The translations under genes were made by a program, and so were the position numbers. Shown one piece after another: positions 1 to 13,869 of a stretch of 64,000 nucleotides of DNA. Each line of letters starts with the position of its first letter. Positions within the stretch are counted from its first letter, which is position 1. Source of the DNA: Liolophura sinensis (taxonomy: Eukaryota > Mollusca > Polyplacophora > Chitonida > Chitonidae); NCBI RefSeq assembly GCF_032854445.1, contig NC_088307.1, positions 7,576,017-7,640,016 on the forward strand. Direction: 5' to 3'. The notes under the pieces were generated by a model. It ran no database searches, was not told where the DNA came from, and saw only the letters and a program-made list of their open reading frames with translations.

Positions 1-3000
1 GTGCTAGCACGCTAACCACCTCGGCCAATGAGGCCTCGAAATCCAGCATACATTAGATAAACACAATGTGTCAGCGTGACAGAACGAATTGCTTAATTGG
101 CATGTTTGCATATTAAAGTGTTTTTTTTTTCAACAATTTGTTCAACAATTACAATTACAGATAACAACAAACAATTACAGATGACACCAACGATCACAGA
201 TTACATCCCGTAGCCATTATCACATTCTTGGACAAGATCTCGAATTGCCATATGTCACTTAATATCAACCCTGAAATTCTATGTGAAGCGTTCGGTTTCA
301 TTTGATCATAACATGGCATGAGACTGAGTCAAATAATGATATAATGTAAATGTTGGAAGCCACCTGTAATAAATACCCAGTACTAAGTCGCATGCGAGAA
401 AATAAGTCTCTAAAACGGCATTGGTTGCGTTTATTTGAATTAGGCCCCTATACTCAAAACAGATTTAAACTTTTGTGTTTTAACGTTATTTCAATCTAAA
501 CCATTGACATTATGTGGCCCCTTATTTTTGAATCAATTGTGTAGGCCTTGTGGGCTACATTTGCCACTCTGTTATTGATTTAAATTGCATCATAATGTTT
601 CGAATCTCCCCACCCTCACCCCTGAGGATATTGGGTCATAAAAAGGCAAAGGTATTCTGGGGAAGACATTTCCTAAGTGTTATTTAGAAAAATTCAAACC
701 ACGATAAGTTTTCAAACAGCTGATTATAGCTGATCCTAATGTGTATACTGTATTCATACAGTTGTTATCATTTAGACTTCATAACGTGTTTAAACATCCA
801 GGCATAGGCCTATATGATTCACATGTCTAACGGACTGTCAGTCGCCATTGAAAAGTGGTCCATTCAACAGCTTATAGGCCTAGGCCTAAGGGCGCCTATG
901 CTTACATATAACTATCGACCCCTATGTCCGCAATCACCCATAAATGTCTATCAGCTATCATTTAATGGTTGAAGTATTTCAATGTTTACTCTGTGTTAAC
1001 GAATTTGATGCAATGAAGAAAGTGTAGGCTGACACATAACTTCGACCGTGCACCAAATTTTGACAAAAGTTTGAGTACATGTAGGCCTATCTTAAGGTCA
1101 CAGGTTTAGGAGAACTGAATCAAAAACTATATGTGAGTGCCGTTTGCAGATTCAAGTCATTCAGTTCATTGCCGATTACAGTTTACCAGTACTAAATCAC
1201 TAACATTGACCCACTGAGTTAATCGATTCGACTACCCAACCTGCGTAAACACTGAAACGGCGGCAGACGACAGCTTGGCAGCATCACGTGACTTGCACGC
1301 CAAACATTGCGGAGTGAAAAATAAACAGGTTGTTTTTCCCGACGAGGAAGCGGAGTGACTTTGCGGGATTAAAGAGAGTTGATGATTGTATGCGTGGATT
1401 GGTTCCGGGGTTTGCTGCAGGGATCTGTATCGGGAAAACGTTGTCATGGTAACGACTGATGTAAACAAGACGGACGACCCAAGAGATATAGGCCTGTACA
1501 GGATCCGTGTATAAATATGATCCCCTTGGCCTTGGGAAGCACCTTAAACTTCACAGGAAGAGCACGAGCTTGAGTACAGACAGGTATATATCAGGGGGCT
1601 TCTAGTGAGGAATATAGAACAAAACAATCTCCTGTACATCCCCTGTATAATCCCTGGGGCTCTTTCGGGTGTGGGTGGATAGTGAGTAAAGGCAGTGTGC
1701 ATGCCCAGGTCTGGTTAGAGACGGTACAGGAATGATACTTAGCTAGACACAAATATATCACCCAGAAACCACCTGCAGGAAACCGGTGAATGCAAAAATG
1801 TCCAGCATCATAGGCAGATATTCCGAAACTGTATGGGCACACCCGCTAGCTCTTGGCACATCTACAAAGGCTATACAACACGTCCATGATAAACACAAAC
1901 TTGGCAACGGCCTGTGAAAGCGATCAGCATACAACCCAGCAATGCTAACACAAACACACAGAAGGGAGGTCATCTCCTCCTCAATCTCCCTATGATGTAA
2001 TCCCGCACTCCCACAGAGCGCCCCCTGTTCATATAGTGATAAGAAATGGTAAAACAGCTGGACGCAGTCCAACCGATCGGAACTTCAGGGAATGCAGACA
2101 TTCAGAAATTCAACGCGTGAGCAAATGGACGCCATGAAGAATCTGATCATCTCCATGTCATGTATTTCTGTACTCCACTGAACGCTCACCCTCTGTGTAG
2201 TGAAAAGAAATCAAAAAGCAGCTGGACAACCGATCGGATCTTAAAGGAACAACATGAAAAACTGCACAGCTTGCGGGATATAATTGATTTAGGCGAAAAA
2301 TGTTCTCCATTGCGTTTCAATTTTTTAGGTATTGCCACAGTAGAAAACTACCACTTCAAGATTTGTTGTCAGACATCCATGCATACAGATTTTAGCCATC
2401 GATTGGTGAAACAAGCTACCAGTTTCTGAAAATCTCATCATAAGCCTAAACGAGTACCATCTGTTGGTCAGTAAGTGCGGGGGAGGTAAATGAAGATCTG
2501 CCTTCTCTCAGCTCTGTCAGACCGGCAAGATACAGCCGTGTGAACTTTGACCTTTCTCTTGTGTAATCCGAGACGCACGCTCGTGAGAGAATGTTGCACA
2601 ATATAAGCCGGAGCTGTGCTTACAATAGAACAACGCAAGGTTTACCCCTTTTTTGTGTCCACATTCGTGAGGACAATCGGAGACAGACGCAGTAGACATA
2701 GCTGAGTGTCATTTTCCTGCCAAATACATGTCGTCACTTGTTTTTCGTTGTTGTTGTTTTTTTTTTTGTTATTTCTTGTTTCAAGCTACACTTGAGATTA
2801 CTACTCATACGTTTTGGGACACAAAAAGGGATCCAAATGCAACCCAAAACTATGGAAATCCGGTATGAACAACCGAGATATCTTGGCTGTGAGGGTTCTG
2901 ATATCTGATCACCAAACAGGAATCTACTGACCAGTTGTTCTGGCAACGAATGACCAAAAATCTGACCAACGTTATAACAGAAGGCGATCAACTCCATTCG

Positions 3001-3050
3001 CAGGTCCTAAGACACACATAGCAGAAACATATGGATATATATGTACATGT
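1..3050. other. No gene recognised; possible promoter-like patch
   Basis: I see no exon chain here. A more GC-rich patch at about 1225-1490 contains an E-box (CACGTGAC, near 1286) and an inverted CCAAT-like site. A TATA-like TATAAATA lies near 1511 on the plus strand. These could mark a promoter, but no coding exon can be tied to them. Segments near 2010-2090 and 2170-2250 are diverged copies of each other, sharing AGCTGGAC and CCGATCGGA. Confidence 0.3.
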
Positions 3051-3119
3051 ATGCATCTTTCAGTGGAAACTGCTCGTAGTGCCGTCTCTAAATGCAAACA
3101 CCAATACACTTCCTTACGA

Positions 3120-3596
3120 TCACAGTTGACATCATATATACTCTATAAGGTGACAGGCAAATACATTTGTTTACCATCGCAGTTAACATCATATATACTC
3201 TATAAGACGACAGGCAAATACATTTGTTCACCATCGCAGTTGACATCATATATACTCTATAAGACGACAGGGAAATACATTTGTTTACCATCGCAGTTGA
3301 CTTCATATATACTCTATAAGACGACAGGCAAATACATTTGTTTACCATCGCAGTTGACATCATATATACTCTATAAGGCGACAGGCAAATACATTTGTTT
3401 ACTATGGCAGTTGACATCATATATACTCTATAAGGCGACAGGCAAATACATTTGTTTACCATCGCAGTTGACATCATATATACTCTATAAGGCGACAGGC
3501 AAATACATTTGTTTACCATCGCAGTTGACTTCATATATACTCTATAAGGCGACAGGCAAATACATTTGTTTACCATCGCAGTTGACATAATGTATA
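3120..3596. repeat. 57-bp minisatellite, 8 copies
   Basis: Eight near-identical 57-bp units, each containing ATATACTCTATAAG and GGCAAATACATTTG. Because 57 is a multiple of three and the unit has no stop in some frames, both strands stay open across the array. The plus strand gives a 19-residue repeat and the minus strand another 19-residue repeat. Nothing suggests that either is translated: there is no recognised domain and no splice context. Confidence 0.95.
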
Positions 3597-4133
3597 CTCT
3601 GAGGAGACATGTAAATGGACTTATATACCAGCGCGGCGCACATAATGTACTCTATGGATGGACACGCAAAAACACTTAGTTACGAACGCTATTTACGTAA
3701 CATCTAGAAATATCACGTTATTCTAATAATAAATGCCAATCTCCAGCCAAGAGATAATAGGAGTAGCCTAAACATAGAACCTAAAGCATCAGCACTGGCA
3801 GTTGTAAAAGTTATCTGAGTAGGTCTGGTCTGATCTAGATAGGCCGAGGCACTGCAGGGAGCAGTTGATTGCATGGTGTCTGACCTTTCTCGTTCTGAGA
3901 GGCATCATCTGGTAGCACCGAGCCATTGTAATTATACGGATACATTCACGGATCAGCACTTAAGGTTTTCTCATCACATATATAAATGTGAGTTCCAAAG
4001 CTTTGGGCTAACGGTTGATATCTGAGCAGAAGCTCATAAATGTCTTCTGCAGAATGAATGGATTGGTATGACTAAACGGAACGTTTTCAACATTTCCACC
4101 GATAAATATTCTTAGCCTAACAAAATGGACTCT

Positions 4134-5890
4134 TGAAAGTTTACAATTTCATGAACACGCGCAACTGAATGGACGTTCTCCAATAAATCAACTCTCTGAA
4201 GTTCACAACCTCATGAACACGTTCTCCTGAATGGAAATCTTCTAAGTCTAGATTCTCAGAAGTTCACAACCTCATGGACACGTACTACTGAATGGAAATT
4301 TTCTGAGGCTAAGACTTTCAGAAGTTCACAACCTCATGAACACGTACTACTGAATGGAAATCTTCTCGTCCTAAGACTCTCAGAAGTTCACAACCTCATG
4401 GACACGTACTACTGAATGGAAATCTTCTAAGCCTAAGACTCTCAGAAGTTCACAACCTCATGGACACGCACTACTGGATGGAAATCTTCTAAGCCTAAGA
4501 CTCTCAGAAGTTCACAACCTCATGAACACGTACGACTGAATGGAAATCTTCTGAAGCTAAGACTTTCAGAAGTTCACAACCTCATGGACACGTACTACTG
4601 AATGGAAATCTTCTGAGGCTAAGACTCTCAGAAGTTCACAACCTCATGGACACGTACTACTGAATGGAAGTCTTCTGAGGCTAAGACTCTCAGAAGTTCA
4701 CAACCTCATGAACAGGTACTACTGAATGAAAGTCTCCTGAAGCTAAGACTCTCAGAAGTTCACAACCTCATGAACATGTACTACTGAATGGAAATCTTCT
4801 GAAGCTAAGACTCTCAGAAGTTCACAACCTCATGGACACGTACTACTGAATGGAAATCTTCTGAGGCTAACACTCTCAGAAGTTCACAACCTCATGAACA
4901 GGTACTACTGAATGGAAATCTTCTCGTCCTAAGACTCTCAGAAGTTCACAACCTCATGGACACGTACTACTGAATGGAAATCTTCTGAAGGTAAGACTCT
5001 CAGAAGTTCACAACCTCATGAACACGTACTACTGAATGAAAATCTTCTGAGGCTAAGACTTTCAGAAGTTCACAACCTCATGGACACGTACTACTGAATG
5101 GAAATCTTCTGAAGCTAAGACTCTCAGAAGTTCACAACCTCATGGACACGTACTACTGAATGGAAATCTTCTGAGGCTAAGACTTTCAGAAGTTCACAAC
5201 CTCATGAACACGTACTACTGAATGGAAATCTTCTGAAGCTAAGACTCTCAGAAGTTCACAACCTCATGGACACGTACTACTGAATGGAAATCTTCTGAGG
5301 CTAAGACTCTCAGAAGTTCACAACCTCATGAACAGGTACTACTGAATGGAAATCTTCTGAAGCTAAGACTCTCAGAAGTTCACAACCTCATGAACACGTT
5401 CTACTGAATGGAAATCTTCTGAAGCTAAGACTCTCAGAAGTTCACAACCTCATGGACACGTACTACTGAATGGAAATCTTCTGAGGCTAAGACTTTCAGA
5501 AGTTCACAACCTCATGAACAGGTACTACTGAATGGAAATCTTCTAAGCCTAAGACTCTCAGAAGTTCACAACCTCATGAACACGTACTACTGAATTGAAA
5601 TCTTCTGACGCTAAGACTCTTAGAAGTTCACAACCTCATGGACACGTACGACTGAATGGAAATCTTCTGAAGCTAAGACTCTCAGAAGTTCACAACCTCA
5701 TGGACACGTACTACTGGATGGAAATCTTCTAAGCCTAAGACTTTCAGAAGTTCACAACCTCATGAACACGTACTACTGAATGGAAATCTTCTGAAGCTAA
5801 GGCTCTTAGAAGTTCACAGCCTCATGAACAGGTACTACTGAATGGAAATCTTCTGACGCTAAGGGTCTTAGAAGTTCACAGCCTCATGAA
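4134..5890. repeat. 62-bp minisatellite, about 28 copies
   Basis: Tandem units of 62 bp with the core AGAAGTTCACAACCTCATG, then ACGTACTACTGAATGG and AATCTTCT. The first unit (4134-4195) and the last two are the most diverged, while central units differ at only a few recurring positions (GAACA/GGACA, CACGT/CAGGT, GAAGC/GAGGC). That pattern fits homogenisation by unequal exchange. No open frame crosses the array. Confidence 0.95.
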
Positions 5891-5894
5891 ACTC

Positions 5895-7727
5895 ATATCA
5901 ACAATTACAGACAGAAGGGCAGCTAGGGTCCTATTTCAGGATGTCTCTGTAGATATTAAGGTATAACTGTATGTTATGTACCGCTTGGGAAAAACCATTG
6001 CATGCTCCTGTATTAGTGCTGAGTGTAGTGTCGCAATACAAACAAACAGGCTTGTTTATTGCTATTGTTGTTGTTTTTTTTTTTGGCCGATATAACTTGT
6101 CCTCATGAAAACATAGCGAGGTAAAATCGATACGTGCATACCTGGCATAGTTTGTAGGCAACCACGGAATACCTGAGCGGCTGAATGGCGACAAGAGACA
6201 TGAGCAATATAACACAACACAATTAATATGGGGCAGATGCGTCAACCGTTCAAAAAGTTCGACGAATAATCATGGAAGGGTGATTGGTTGTTTGGACTCG
6301 CTAAGTACGCACACATCAGAATGGAGATGACTGAGTAGACGAAGGGGAACTTTCTACCACGTAATAACGCATGCGCAATCTCGGTTATAAGAAGGACGCT
6401 GATCAAAAGTTCCATATCCACCATGATCGGTATATTAAAAAAATACGTGTTTTCTCGTGAGACTAAATGTTAACTCTTAATTAGTCAGTTGCGGCCAAGT
6501 AATCTTACTTGCTCATTATTTCGTTCAGTTAGCCGTCTTGTGGGACACAATACACTTCACACACAACTTTCGGCTGTTCGCTCTGACTTATTAACATCTA
6601 AACTGTTTGTCCCATATGGAAATGAACTTTGTTCCCACACCAGCTATGCTCAATTATACATTTGCTTCACTTCAGTCAATATTTTGCGAGGTGAAGTTCA
6701 CCTCTAACTGATGTCAACTTTCGGGGCTGATAATTTGGCATACGTAAAGACTCTTAAGCCCAAAACACCGTTACGGCGGCCACTTTTATTTGATTTGTCC
6801 ATTGAGAGGTAGGATCTTGCTAGAACTTAAAAGCTTTTGGCCTAAAGTTCAATTTGATTCTGAATTCCTAAAGTCAGCAAAACACTTTTCTCTCGTAGGA
6901 CAAGTGAAACTCCTTCACCGAAGATCGTTTATCAGTCGAACTTCTGAATTTGGACATGAAAAGATAGCTTTTCTGAGGTTCTCTTTAATTTCAAAACGGT
7001 AACAGCATGATAAATTTTGGTCACCATCCCAACATAGGCAATAACTGGCGACCTTCTCTTTTGGGCGAGATTTTCTTGCGTACGGGCGCGTGGACATGCG
7101 CATTGGAGTGTTGTTGTACAGTGGATAGAAAATCTTTGAGATCCAAAACCCTGCAAGCCTCGGTACAGATGGTTATCAGTCTTGTAGTGGATGGGACACC
7201 ACCCCATCACCCCGACTACTCACTTCCACCCCACCCTCACACCTATCTTAAACATGGTTCGAGTAGACAAGATCATCAAGGAGCCGTCGTTTGTATTCTG
7301 CCTGTAAGCTGTGCCAACTGCAGACAAACCTCCCTCTTCACCAGATGTCGGGCATATCAAATGGCCTGCTGAGAGAAGCTATACCGATTAACAGACAGTG
7401 CGCTGGTATCATATCACACGCCTATTCACAACCAAGAGCCACACACCGGAAACAACATGACATACATGTGATCTAGTTTCTCCTAACATTTACGGAGTTT
7501 CCCGAGTTTTGCCGACGTCGGTAGAATCAGAGGGTGATGAATTACGGAAGCAGCCGATCTGGAACACCGACATGAAATCCCTAAACCCCATGAGCTATAT
7601 TTAACATCACTAAGGCAACTTAAAATACGTCTGTATAGGTCTTAGCTTGTTTACATGACGGAGAAATTTGTTGCTCTCTGATGGAGACTAGAGTGGCTGA
7701 TCATTTACTAAGAGGCAGGAATTAAAT
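5895..7727. other. No gene or repeat recognised
   Basis: Ordinary AT-rich sequence. The short open frames at 6242-6424, 6489-6707 and 7007-7372 show no domain, no repeat relationship and no convincing splice context. Confidence 0.4.
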
Positions 7728-7795
7728 TATTGGTTTATTTACTTGTTTGAGGCTTTACGCCATACTCAAGAACGTTTCACTTGTACGACGGTGGA
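7728..7795 (-). mobile_element. SINE 3'-end fragment
   Basis: Reverse-strand fragment of the main SINE family. It contains the 3'-end signature GCCATACTCAAGAACGTTTC followed by ACTTGTACGACGG, read here on the plus strand as the complement of the SINE tail. Only about 70 bp remain. Confidence 0.7.
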
Positions 7796-8335
7796 ATTAA
7801 ATCATCATTTAGCTCATGAAAATAAAAACGTTTTTTCCTGACTGGTATTCAGAGAGTTTTTCTTCACAGATAATTCGTCTACACCCTACCTGACAATCCA
7901 CATTATTGATTCCATTGTCATTGATACCCCGTTCGATTATTTTAACCTGACGTTTCGGCAATTACTTATAATTTGGCTAAACAGGGTTTATCTTTACTGG
8001 GAATTCTGGAAAAAGAGACGGTCAGACGACTGCACAGACAGTTCATCACTAGAGGCAAAACAGCACATAATAGTGTGCGAGTGATTGACTGACTTATTTA
8101 TCGATTTATTAACTGATTCATCAAACAAGTACGTTAAGGTGTAAGTAGTATTGGTTGATACAGGGCTAGGCCTATCCAGAAAGAGTATACATACATGGGG
8201 TACAGCTTGAATTTGACCTTTAAACTAGAGATGACATTTATAAATATGCATACACGAAATTTCACATACACTGAATTAAAATCAATGAAATATTGATTTT
8301 TTTAGCAACTGCATGAGTAAGCTCTAAACTTAACT

Positions 8336-8570
8336 CATAATGTGAACTTCATAAGTATATATACGCCAACGATGAGTTTAGCATAAAGTATGTCTTTCGA
8401 ACCGATATTAAATATCTTGAACGAAGTACAGGTTGAATGAAATGACCTTAATGTGAACTGTGACAGTTCATGTACGTCAATAGCAAATTCAGTAAAGTAT
8501 GTCAGACTCTTTTCTTGCGGTATAATATTAATATTGAACGAATGGTTTAGGTTGAATGGATTGAGATGGC
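8336..8570. repeat. Diverged tandem duplication, about 115 bp
   Basis: Two diverged copies share AATGTGAACT, a TACGCCAA/TACGTCAA segment, AGTAAAGTATGTC-like and GAACGAA...GGTTGAATG blocks in the same order. This is probably an old direct duplication. Confidence 0.5.
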
Positions 8571-9837
8571 CCCTCCGTGTGAATGTGGGACCTATGGGGT
8601 AGAGGTTTTCACGGACCGTCTCGATTCATTCATGGGACTAGTGTGTTGATGCTGAGCAGGGTGGGGCGGTATGCGTGTTAACTTGGCTCTGTGAGTCATC
8701 ACCACCGCTGATTCGGACGATCCTGCCTGCAGAGAGCGAAGGAGGCACGGACGAGGGAAAAGCACGGACGTTCAGCTCATTTACAAAGTGGGAGCCTGAA
8801 GGTCGCTCGGTGGCTCAGGAAATTGCTGGCACTCCACGCCGCACTCAGCTAGGCGGGGTGCACAATTAATATAACCTATGGTTCTATATAGTATAATTGT
8901 TATCATGGTTTGTTGTGAATGCCAGTCTGTTCGCCTGGATTGCCGTATTTTCGCTATGTGTGTACAACCCTCTATCCAACCGCTGATCATAATATGTGTG
9001 TTGTTGTGCTTGCCGGTAAACAACCTGGGAATACAGTCGATATATCTGCCTGTGTGACAGCGCTTGACAGTTAAATTGATACAGGTCAAAATAAATGGGA
9101 AAAATGGGGGTGGGGGTGTGAGTGTGAGGGTGGGGGTAGTGGGATGGGGGTGGAGGTGTTGAATTTACACCTGTTTCTAAAGGCACCTGTAATCAACGAT
9201 TCGTCATACCTTACCCATATACGTGTGTATCTATATTTAGGAGAAGAAATTCTTCATAAACGTAATATATAATGCCTATATTTATAGCTTTAATCGCCAA
9301 TAACGTGTACACGATACAATTAATTCCAGCTATTGTCAGACATCACACAAAACTATTTAATATTTTTTTCTGTTTTGAACCATTACTGTTATGCTTTAAT
9401 GAGAAAAGAAAGATTGTAACTGTAGTGTTTCTACTGGGCATGTCTACAGAAAGGATGTTAGACATGAATGAACTAAGGATAACAATTACTATACATAAAT
9501 CCATGTAGTAAATCCAGGATAGATAGCGGTTAAATTAAAAAATATTCCAAATCTATCCCATTTTTTGTTCTCCAAAAATGTAATAAAGAAAACAAAAATA
9601 TAATTATGGAAAAAACGTGCAAATATAGTGAACTTTAAAAGACTATTGTTACGACCCAAACTGCTTGTATTATAAAGAGATGGCTTGTTCGAAATACACG
9701 ACAGTTTAGCCGCACAAAAAAGTAACCAAAACCAGCAGGTTTTGTTTTACAACAATTTTTTAGATTTAACAAGAACAGATAACAAGACTTTTACAAAAAC
9801 TAAAGTACTTAAGTTTAACAAGAAAGGATAGAACTAT
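8571..9837. other. No gene recognised; contains a G-quadruplex motif
   Basis: No coding exon is convincing. A G-rich run at 9106-9150 has two G5 tracts followed by G3, G5, G3 and G5 tracts separated by short loops, a strong G-quadruplex pattern on the plus strand. Confidence 0.5.
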
Positions 9838-10167
9838 CTATACAAATACTAAAGTACTTACATGCACAACGGTGTCAAGTCCAAACCGGCGTATATACTC
9901 CACAATGCTTAAGAATTGCACAGAGGCAATATTCATAAGAGGGAAAATCCATAGTGTAACTGAGTGTATGACGAAATATACACAAAATTCCACAGACAGG
10001 GTCCGTGTACTAATAAGCACTGCATACACAAGAGCACAAATTAAATATACAAGTTCAGACTGAACAAGTGCTCGGTGGAGATAGGATATAACAAAGCCAG
10101 AGGCTATAAAGACACCAAAATTCAGCACAAAAGGCCTACTAAGGTAACACACAGCGGAAGCATCCAT
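9838..10167 (-). CDS. Hypothetical 109-aa hydrophobic ORF
   Basis: An ATG-started frame with a good start context (A at -3, G at +4) encodes a strongly hydrophobic protein with perhaps four membrane-spanning stretches. I recognise no family. The underlying DNA is low-complexity and A-rich on the plus strand, which by itself yields hydrophobic codons on the minus strand. There are no flanking exons or neighbours to support it, so it may well be chance. Confidence 0.15.
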   Translation of the reverse strand: MDASAVCYLSRPFVLNFGVFIASGFVISYLHRALVQSELVYLICALVYAVLISTRTLSVEFCVYFVIHSVTLWIFPLMNIASVQFLSIVEYIRRFGLDTVVHVSTLVFV

Positions 10168-10389
10168 AATTCCCCTTTCTCCCCTTTTGACCTGCTTTCA
10201 TAGGTCTCATACAGACTGGTGGAACTGACTAGAATAAGAAAATTCTTGAACACTTGTCGTAAACAAACAGGCACCGAACTGAGGGTATTCTGGAACATTC
10301 TAAGGCAGAGGCAGACAGCAGGCCCTGAACTCAGCACATGTAAACAGTGGCAAGCTAAATTTAGAAGCTGACGGCAGTTGTACACACAA

Positions 10390-13025
10390 CACTATATTTG
10401 TCAATATACGATGGTGAATTCTCTGGCCAACTTCTTAAAGCTGGTTTAGTGCATATAACTTCTCGTTACAGAAATACTATATCTTGTTTCTGGTATGTAC
10501 TTTATCAGAGCTTAAAGCGAGATGCGAGGGCTTGGGGGTACATACAGCAAGACTTCAGCTTAGCACACGAAACTGTATGCACTAGAGCGGGTCAAGAGGA
10601 CCCTCAAGTGCTTGACGCCGGAATGTGTCTTATCGGACAAGATGTTTGGCAAAAATAAATCATCTGATATAGAGCTGTGGTTTAAGAGGGCACAGACACA
10701 GGTTTATATGAGATCCTAGGCAATGGAATCTCGCACGTGCTGGGAAGATTTACATGGAGACGTACATTCCAGCAATAAACACGTGAACCACAAATACGTA
10801 TCCCCCATAAATCTGCGTTATACTTCATCCACCCTCAGGCCAAAAATGTATATCCCCATCTGTACTCGTTGTATAATTTATCAACTGTAGCTTCCATTAC
10901 GTCACGAATGTATCCCCATCGATTCCAATTGTTATGTCTCAGGTATACATTACAGACAGAAGTATCCCCGTAAATTCACGTTATATACGCTGTATATAAG
11001 TTCCCGTTGTAATGTATACTGATGTGTCAGTTACAGGTATAGCATATCCCCAACTTCAGGTTTTCGTTTAGGCATCCAAATTTACCCATGATACTTATCA
11101 CACATGACGAGGCTGTGATGAACACTACGTGAAGACACCGAAATTATTTCTCTGTAGACACTGCATGACTAAAATAGCGATTGTTGAAAGGAGACAAACA
11201 GATTTAGAGATCGGACAAAGTGTTTGATTCAGATCAAATCTTTGTAAATATGTATAGGTATCACGTGCATCATCTCATGGTTAATTCCTTATGCCCCTGG
11301 GGCTCATTCTTGGTTATGTTTTTAATTCATAGGCGATTTTTTTTAGCAACAAAAGACCTACGTAAACGTACACTGAAAGGTAGGCTCAAGAAATTAAAAA
11401 AAAGTGTAATGATTTTAAGACAAAAATGATGTGACTTCCACGAGTAGATTTAAAGTGGGAATGCCAACAACACAAAAGCTTTGCTATATGTCGAGTATAT
11501 CAAGTCCATTGCCAGTGGAATGAAACCCTCGTTGTGACGACATTATTGTTTAGAGACCTTTTTTTGTTATATATGCAATCACATAGAGGCGAATAGGTTG
11601 TCATTTTTTTTTTTACAGTGTGATACAAACCTTGGTTTAAAATACGAATAGTGATGCTGACAACCAAAAACCTAGCATTGTTGTTTACATGTCTTCTTCA
11701 TTAAGCAATCGGGTGAATGGGTTATTCTATATTTTTTACAAAAATACGAGGCTTGCCTTCGTGCTTGCGGTTAGACTGACTCCATGTTAACCCACAAGGA
11801 ACATGCGATAACACTTAGCTTCACTTTCATGCTTCATTGCTGATATATAAATACTTGTTCGGTTATCATGACATATTAAACCCCCAACACTTGTAGGCGG
11901 AAATGTATAGTGGCAAGAGATAAGTAGGCCTAGGCTCTATATACGCTACGATGACATGGGCGTTAAAAATTTTAGACACATATGTAAGTTCATATATGGC
12001 AATCGAGTAAACTTGCCCTATAGTGGTTTTTATCACGTTAGGTACACAGTGGGCTGAGCGATTTATTACACTGTTAGTATGACCGCATATATCTCCGCGG
12101 TCGGTTCACAAAAAGTTACAAGTACAAATCGTTCAGCGCTGTACGCCAACATGTGTATGGGATATAGGCAGATATAATTTATTAATTCTTGGGTTAATTT
12201 AGAAATATCAGTTAAAACTTATAACGGTACCATAAGATGATTTACAGTCATGATTTACACTAGTTCTTCAGCATGCATACATGTAAGCCTACACAGCATA
12301 TGATTTCATCGATCAAAATCACTCGAAGATCAGTGAATGTATCGGCGGCAGCAAACTTCAGCAAGTTGAGAATATCGGTTTCTTGCCTCAACAAGAAGTC
12401 TGGTGTGATTCCGTTAATATTTTACCTCCTATACGATATGTATAAAATTCATTAAACATAAAAGTGAACAATACTTACGAATTTCAGTGGCATGATTGAA
12501 GAGTTAAAGATATTACACCGGAAAAATGGTCAAAGGTTCGGCAGTATTAGTCCTCTTTGGACAGAGAAGCGAGATGTACGCGCTGACGGAGAAGGCTGAA
12601 AGCAGTTACTGTAGGCTGTAACATTGATCCGCTCTCACGGATATGCGATTTTGCACACGACACTTATGAGCTAGGTTGTATTGAATTCTATTGAAGCCGG
12701 GATAGGACATTCTGGAAGGTGGCGTTTCCGCTATATGGCCCACACACTTTCGAACAAATGCACACTTACACGGTACCTGAGAGGGGCGAATTGTACACGA
12801 CCGACCTTTCCCCTTTCACATCAACGAAAAGAATAAAACAGCGTTTGTTGTGAAAAGTATATTTGAACTCTACAGGCCGATGCACTGAGGATAGGCTGTC
12901 TCTATCTTACTGTACTTGGGATACATCCAAATATGGCTGGAGTGTGGGCTAGTTATTCGGCATGTCGTATAAATTGTTACTATAAAACCTGGGCTAAATT
13001 CTCTCGCGTTCATTCTGTATATTGA
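10390..13025. other. No gene recognised; weak tandem structure at 10795-11065
   Basis: The stretch 10795-11065 repeats TATCCCCAT and GTTATA-like blocks at intervals of roughly 50-80 bp, which looks like a decayed tandem array. The remainder shows no exon chain or repeat that I can name. Confidence 0.35.
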
Positions 13026-13790
13026 CAACACTGGAGAAGCGATAGTGGGGAGGCAAGGGAAGTGGGAAGACTGTACAGGAGATCGAGGCGATATTGGAGA
13101 GGTGGCGAAAACGTATAGGGGTCGATGGCTAGAAAGAAGGAAAAACCTGCCATTGTGTAGGAGACTTAAGTAAATTGTAAAAGCTGGAGAAACCGTAATG
13201 GGATGGAGAGAGGAAGCTGTAGTAATGGCATAACAGATAAAAGAGACACAGATGGAGCAATACAACTGGAGGAAATCTCATTAAAGGAGAGAGCAAGGAT
13301 CAAATTGGAAAAATCTCAATGGAAAGGTCAGGAAAGCTGGAGCAACCGTCAGAGAGCGAGCAAGACAGATGGAGTACTCGTTAGGGAGAGGGCAAGAAAG
13401 ATGGAGAAAGTGTAATGAATAGGGCAAGAGATCTGAGGAAACAGTAATGAATATCGAGGGCAAGCGATCCGGAGAAACGGTAATGGATATTGAGGGTAAG
13501 ACATCTGGAGAAATCGTAATGGATACCGAGGGCAAGAGATCTGGAGAGAATGTAATAAATATCGATGGCAAAAGATCGGCAGAAACCATAATTGATATCG
13601 AGAGCAAGAGATCGGAAGAAACTGCAATGGATATCGAGGACAGGAGATTTGGAGAAACGGTTATGGATATAGAGGGCAAGAGATCTGGAGAAACTGTAAT
13701 GGATATCGAGGGCAGCTATCTGGTGAAACACTAAAGGAGAGGGCAAGACAGCTGGATAGACTTTAAAGGAAAAGACCTCTACAAAGCGAG
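13026..13790. repeat. Purine-rich minisatellite, 36-bp subfamily
   Basis: Degenerate purine-rich repeats that become regular at about 13445-13735 as a 36-bp unit (ATGGATATCGAGGGCAAGAG followed by ATCTGGAGAAACTGTA). The plus strand is open across the regular part and would encode a 12-residue repeat, MDIEGKRSGETV-like, eight times. The frame starts and ends inside the array with no flanking gene signals, so I read it as non-coding. Confidence 0.85.
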
Positions 13791-13869
13791 GTAGGCATCA
13801 ATAAATAGACCATTTAAAACTATGCATTAATATGCTTTCATTTATTTTTTATATTTTTGTTAAAAAATT

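Noticed and set aside
3051..3590. 179-codon plus-strand and 166-codon minus-strand frames
   Set aside because: Both simply read the 57-bp minisatellite, whose length is a multiple of three; there is no start context, domain or splice support.
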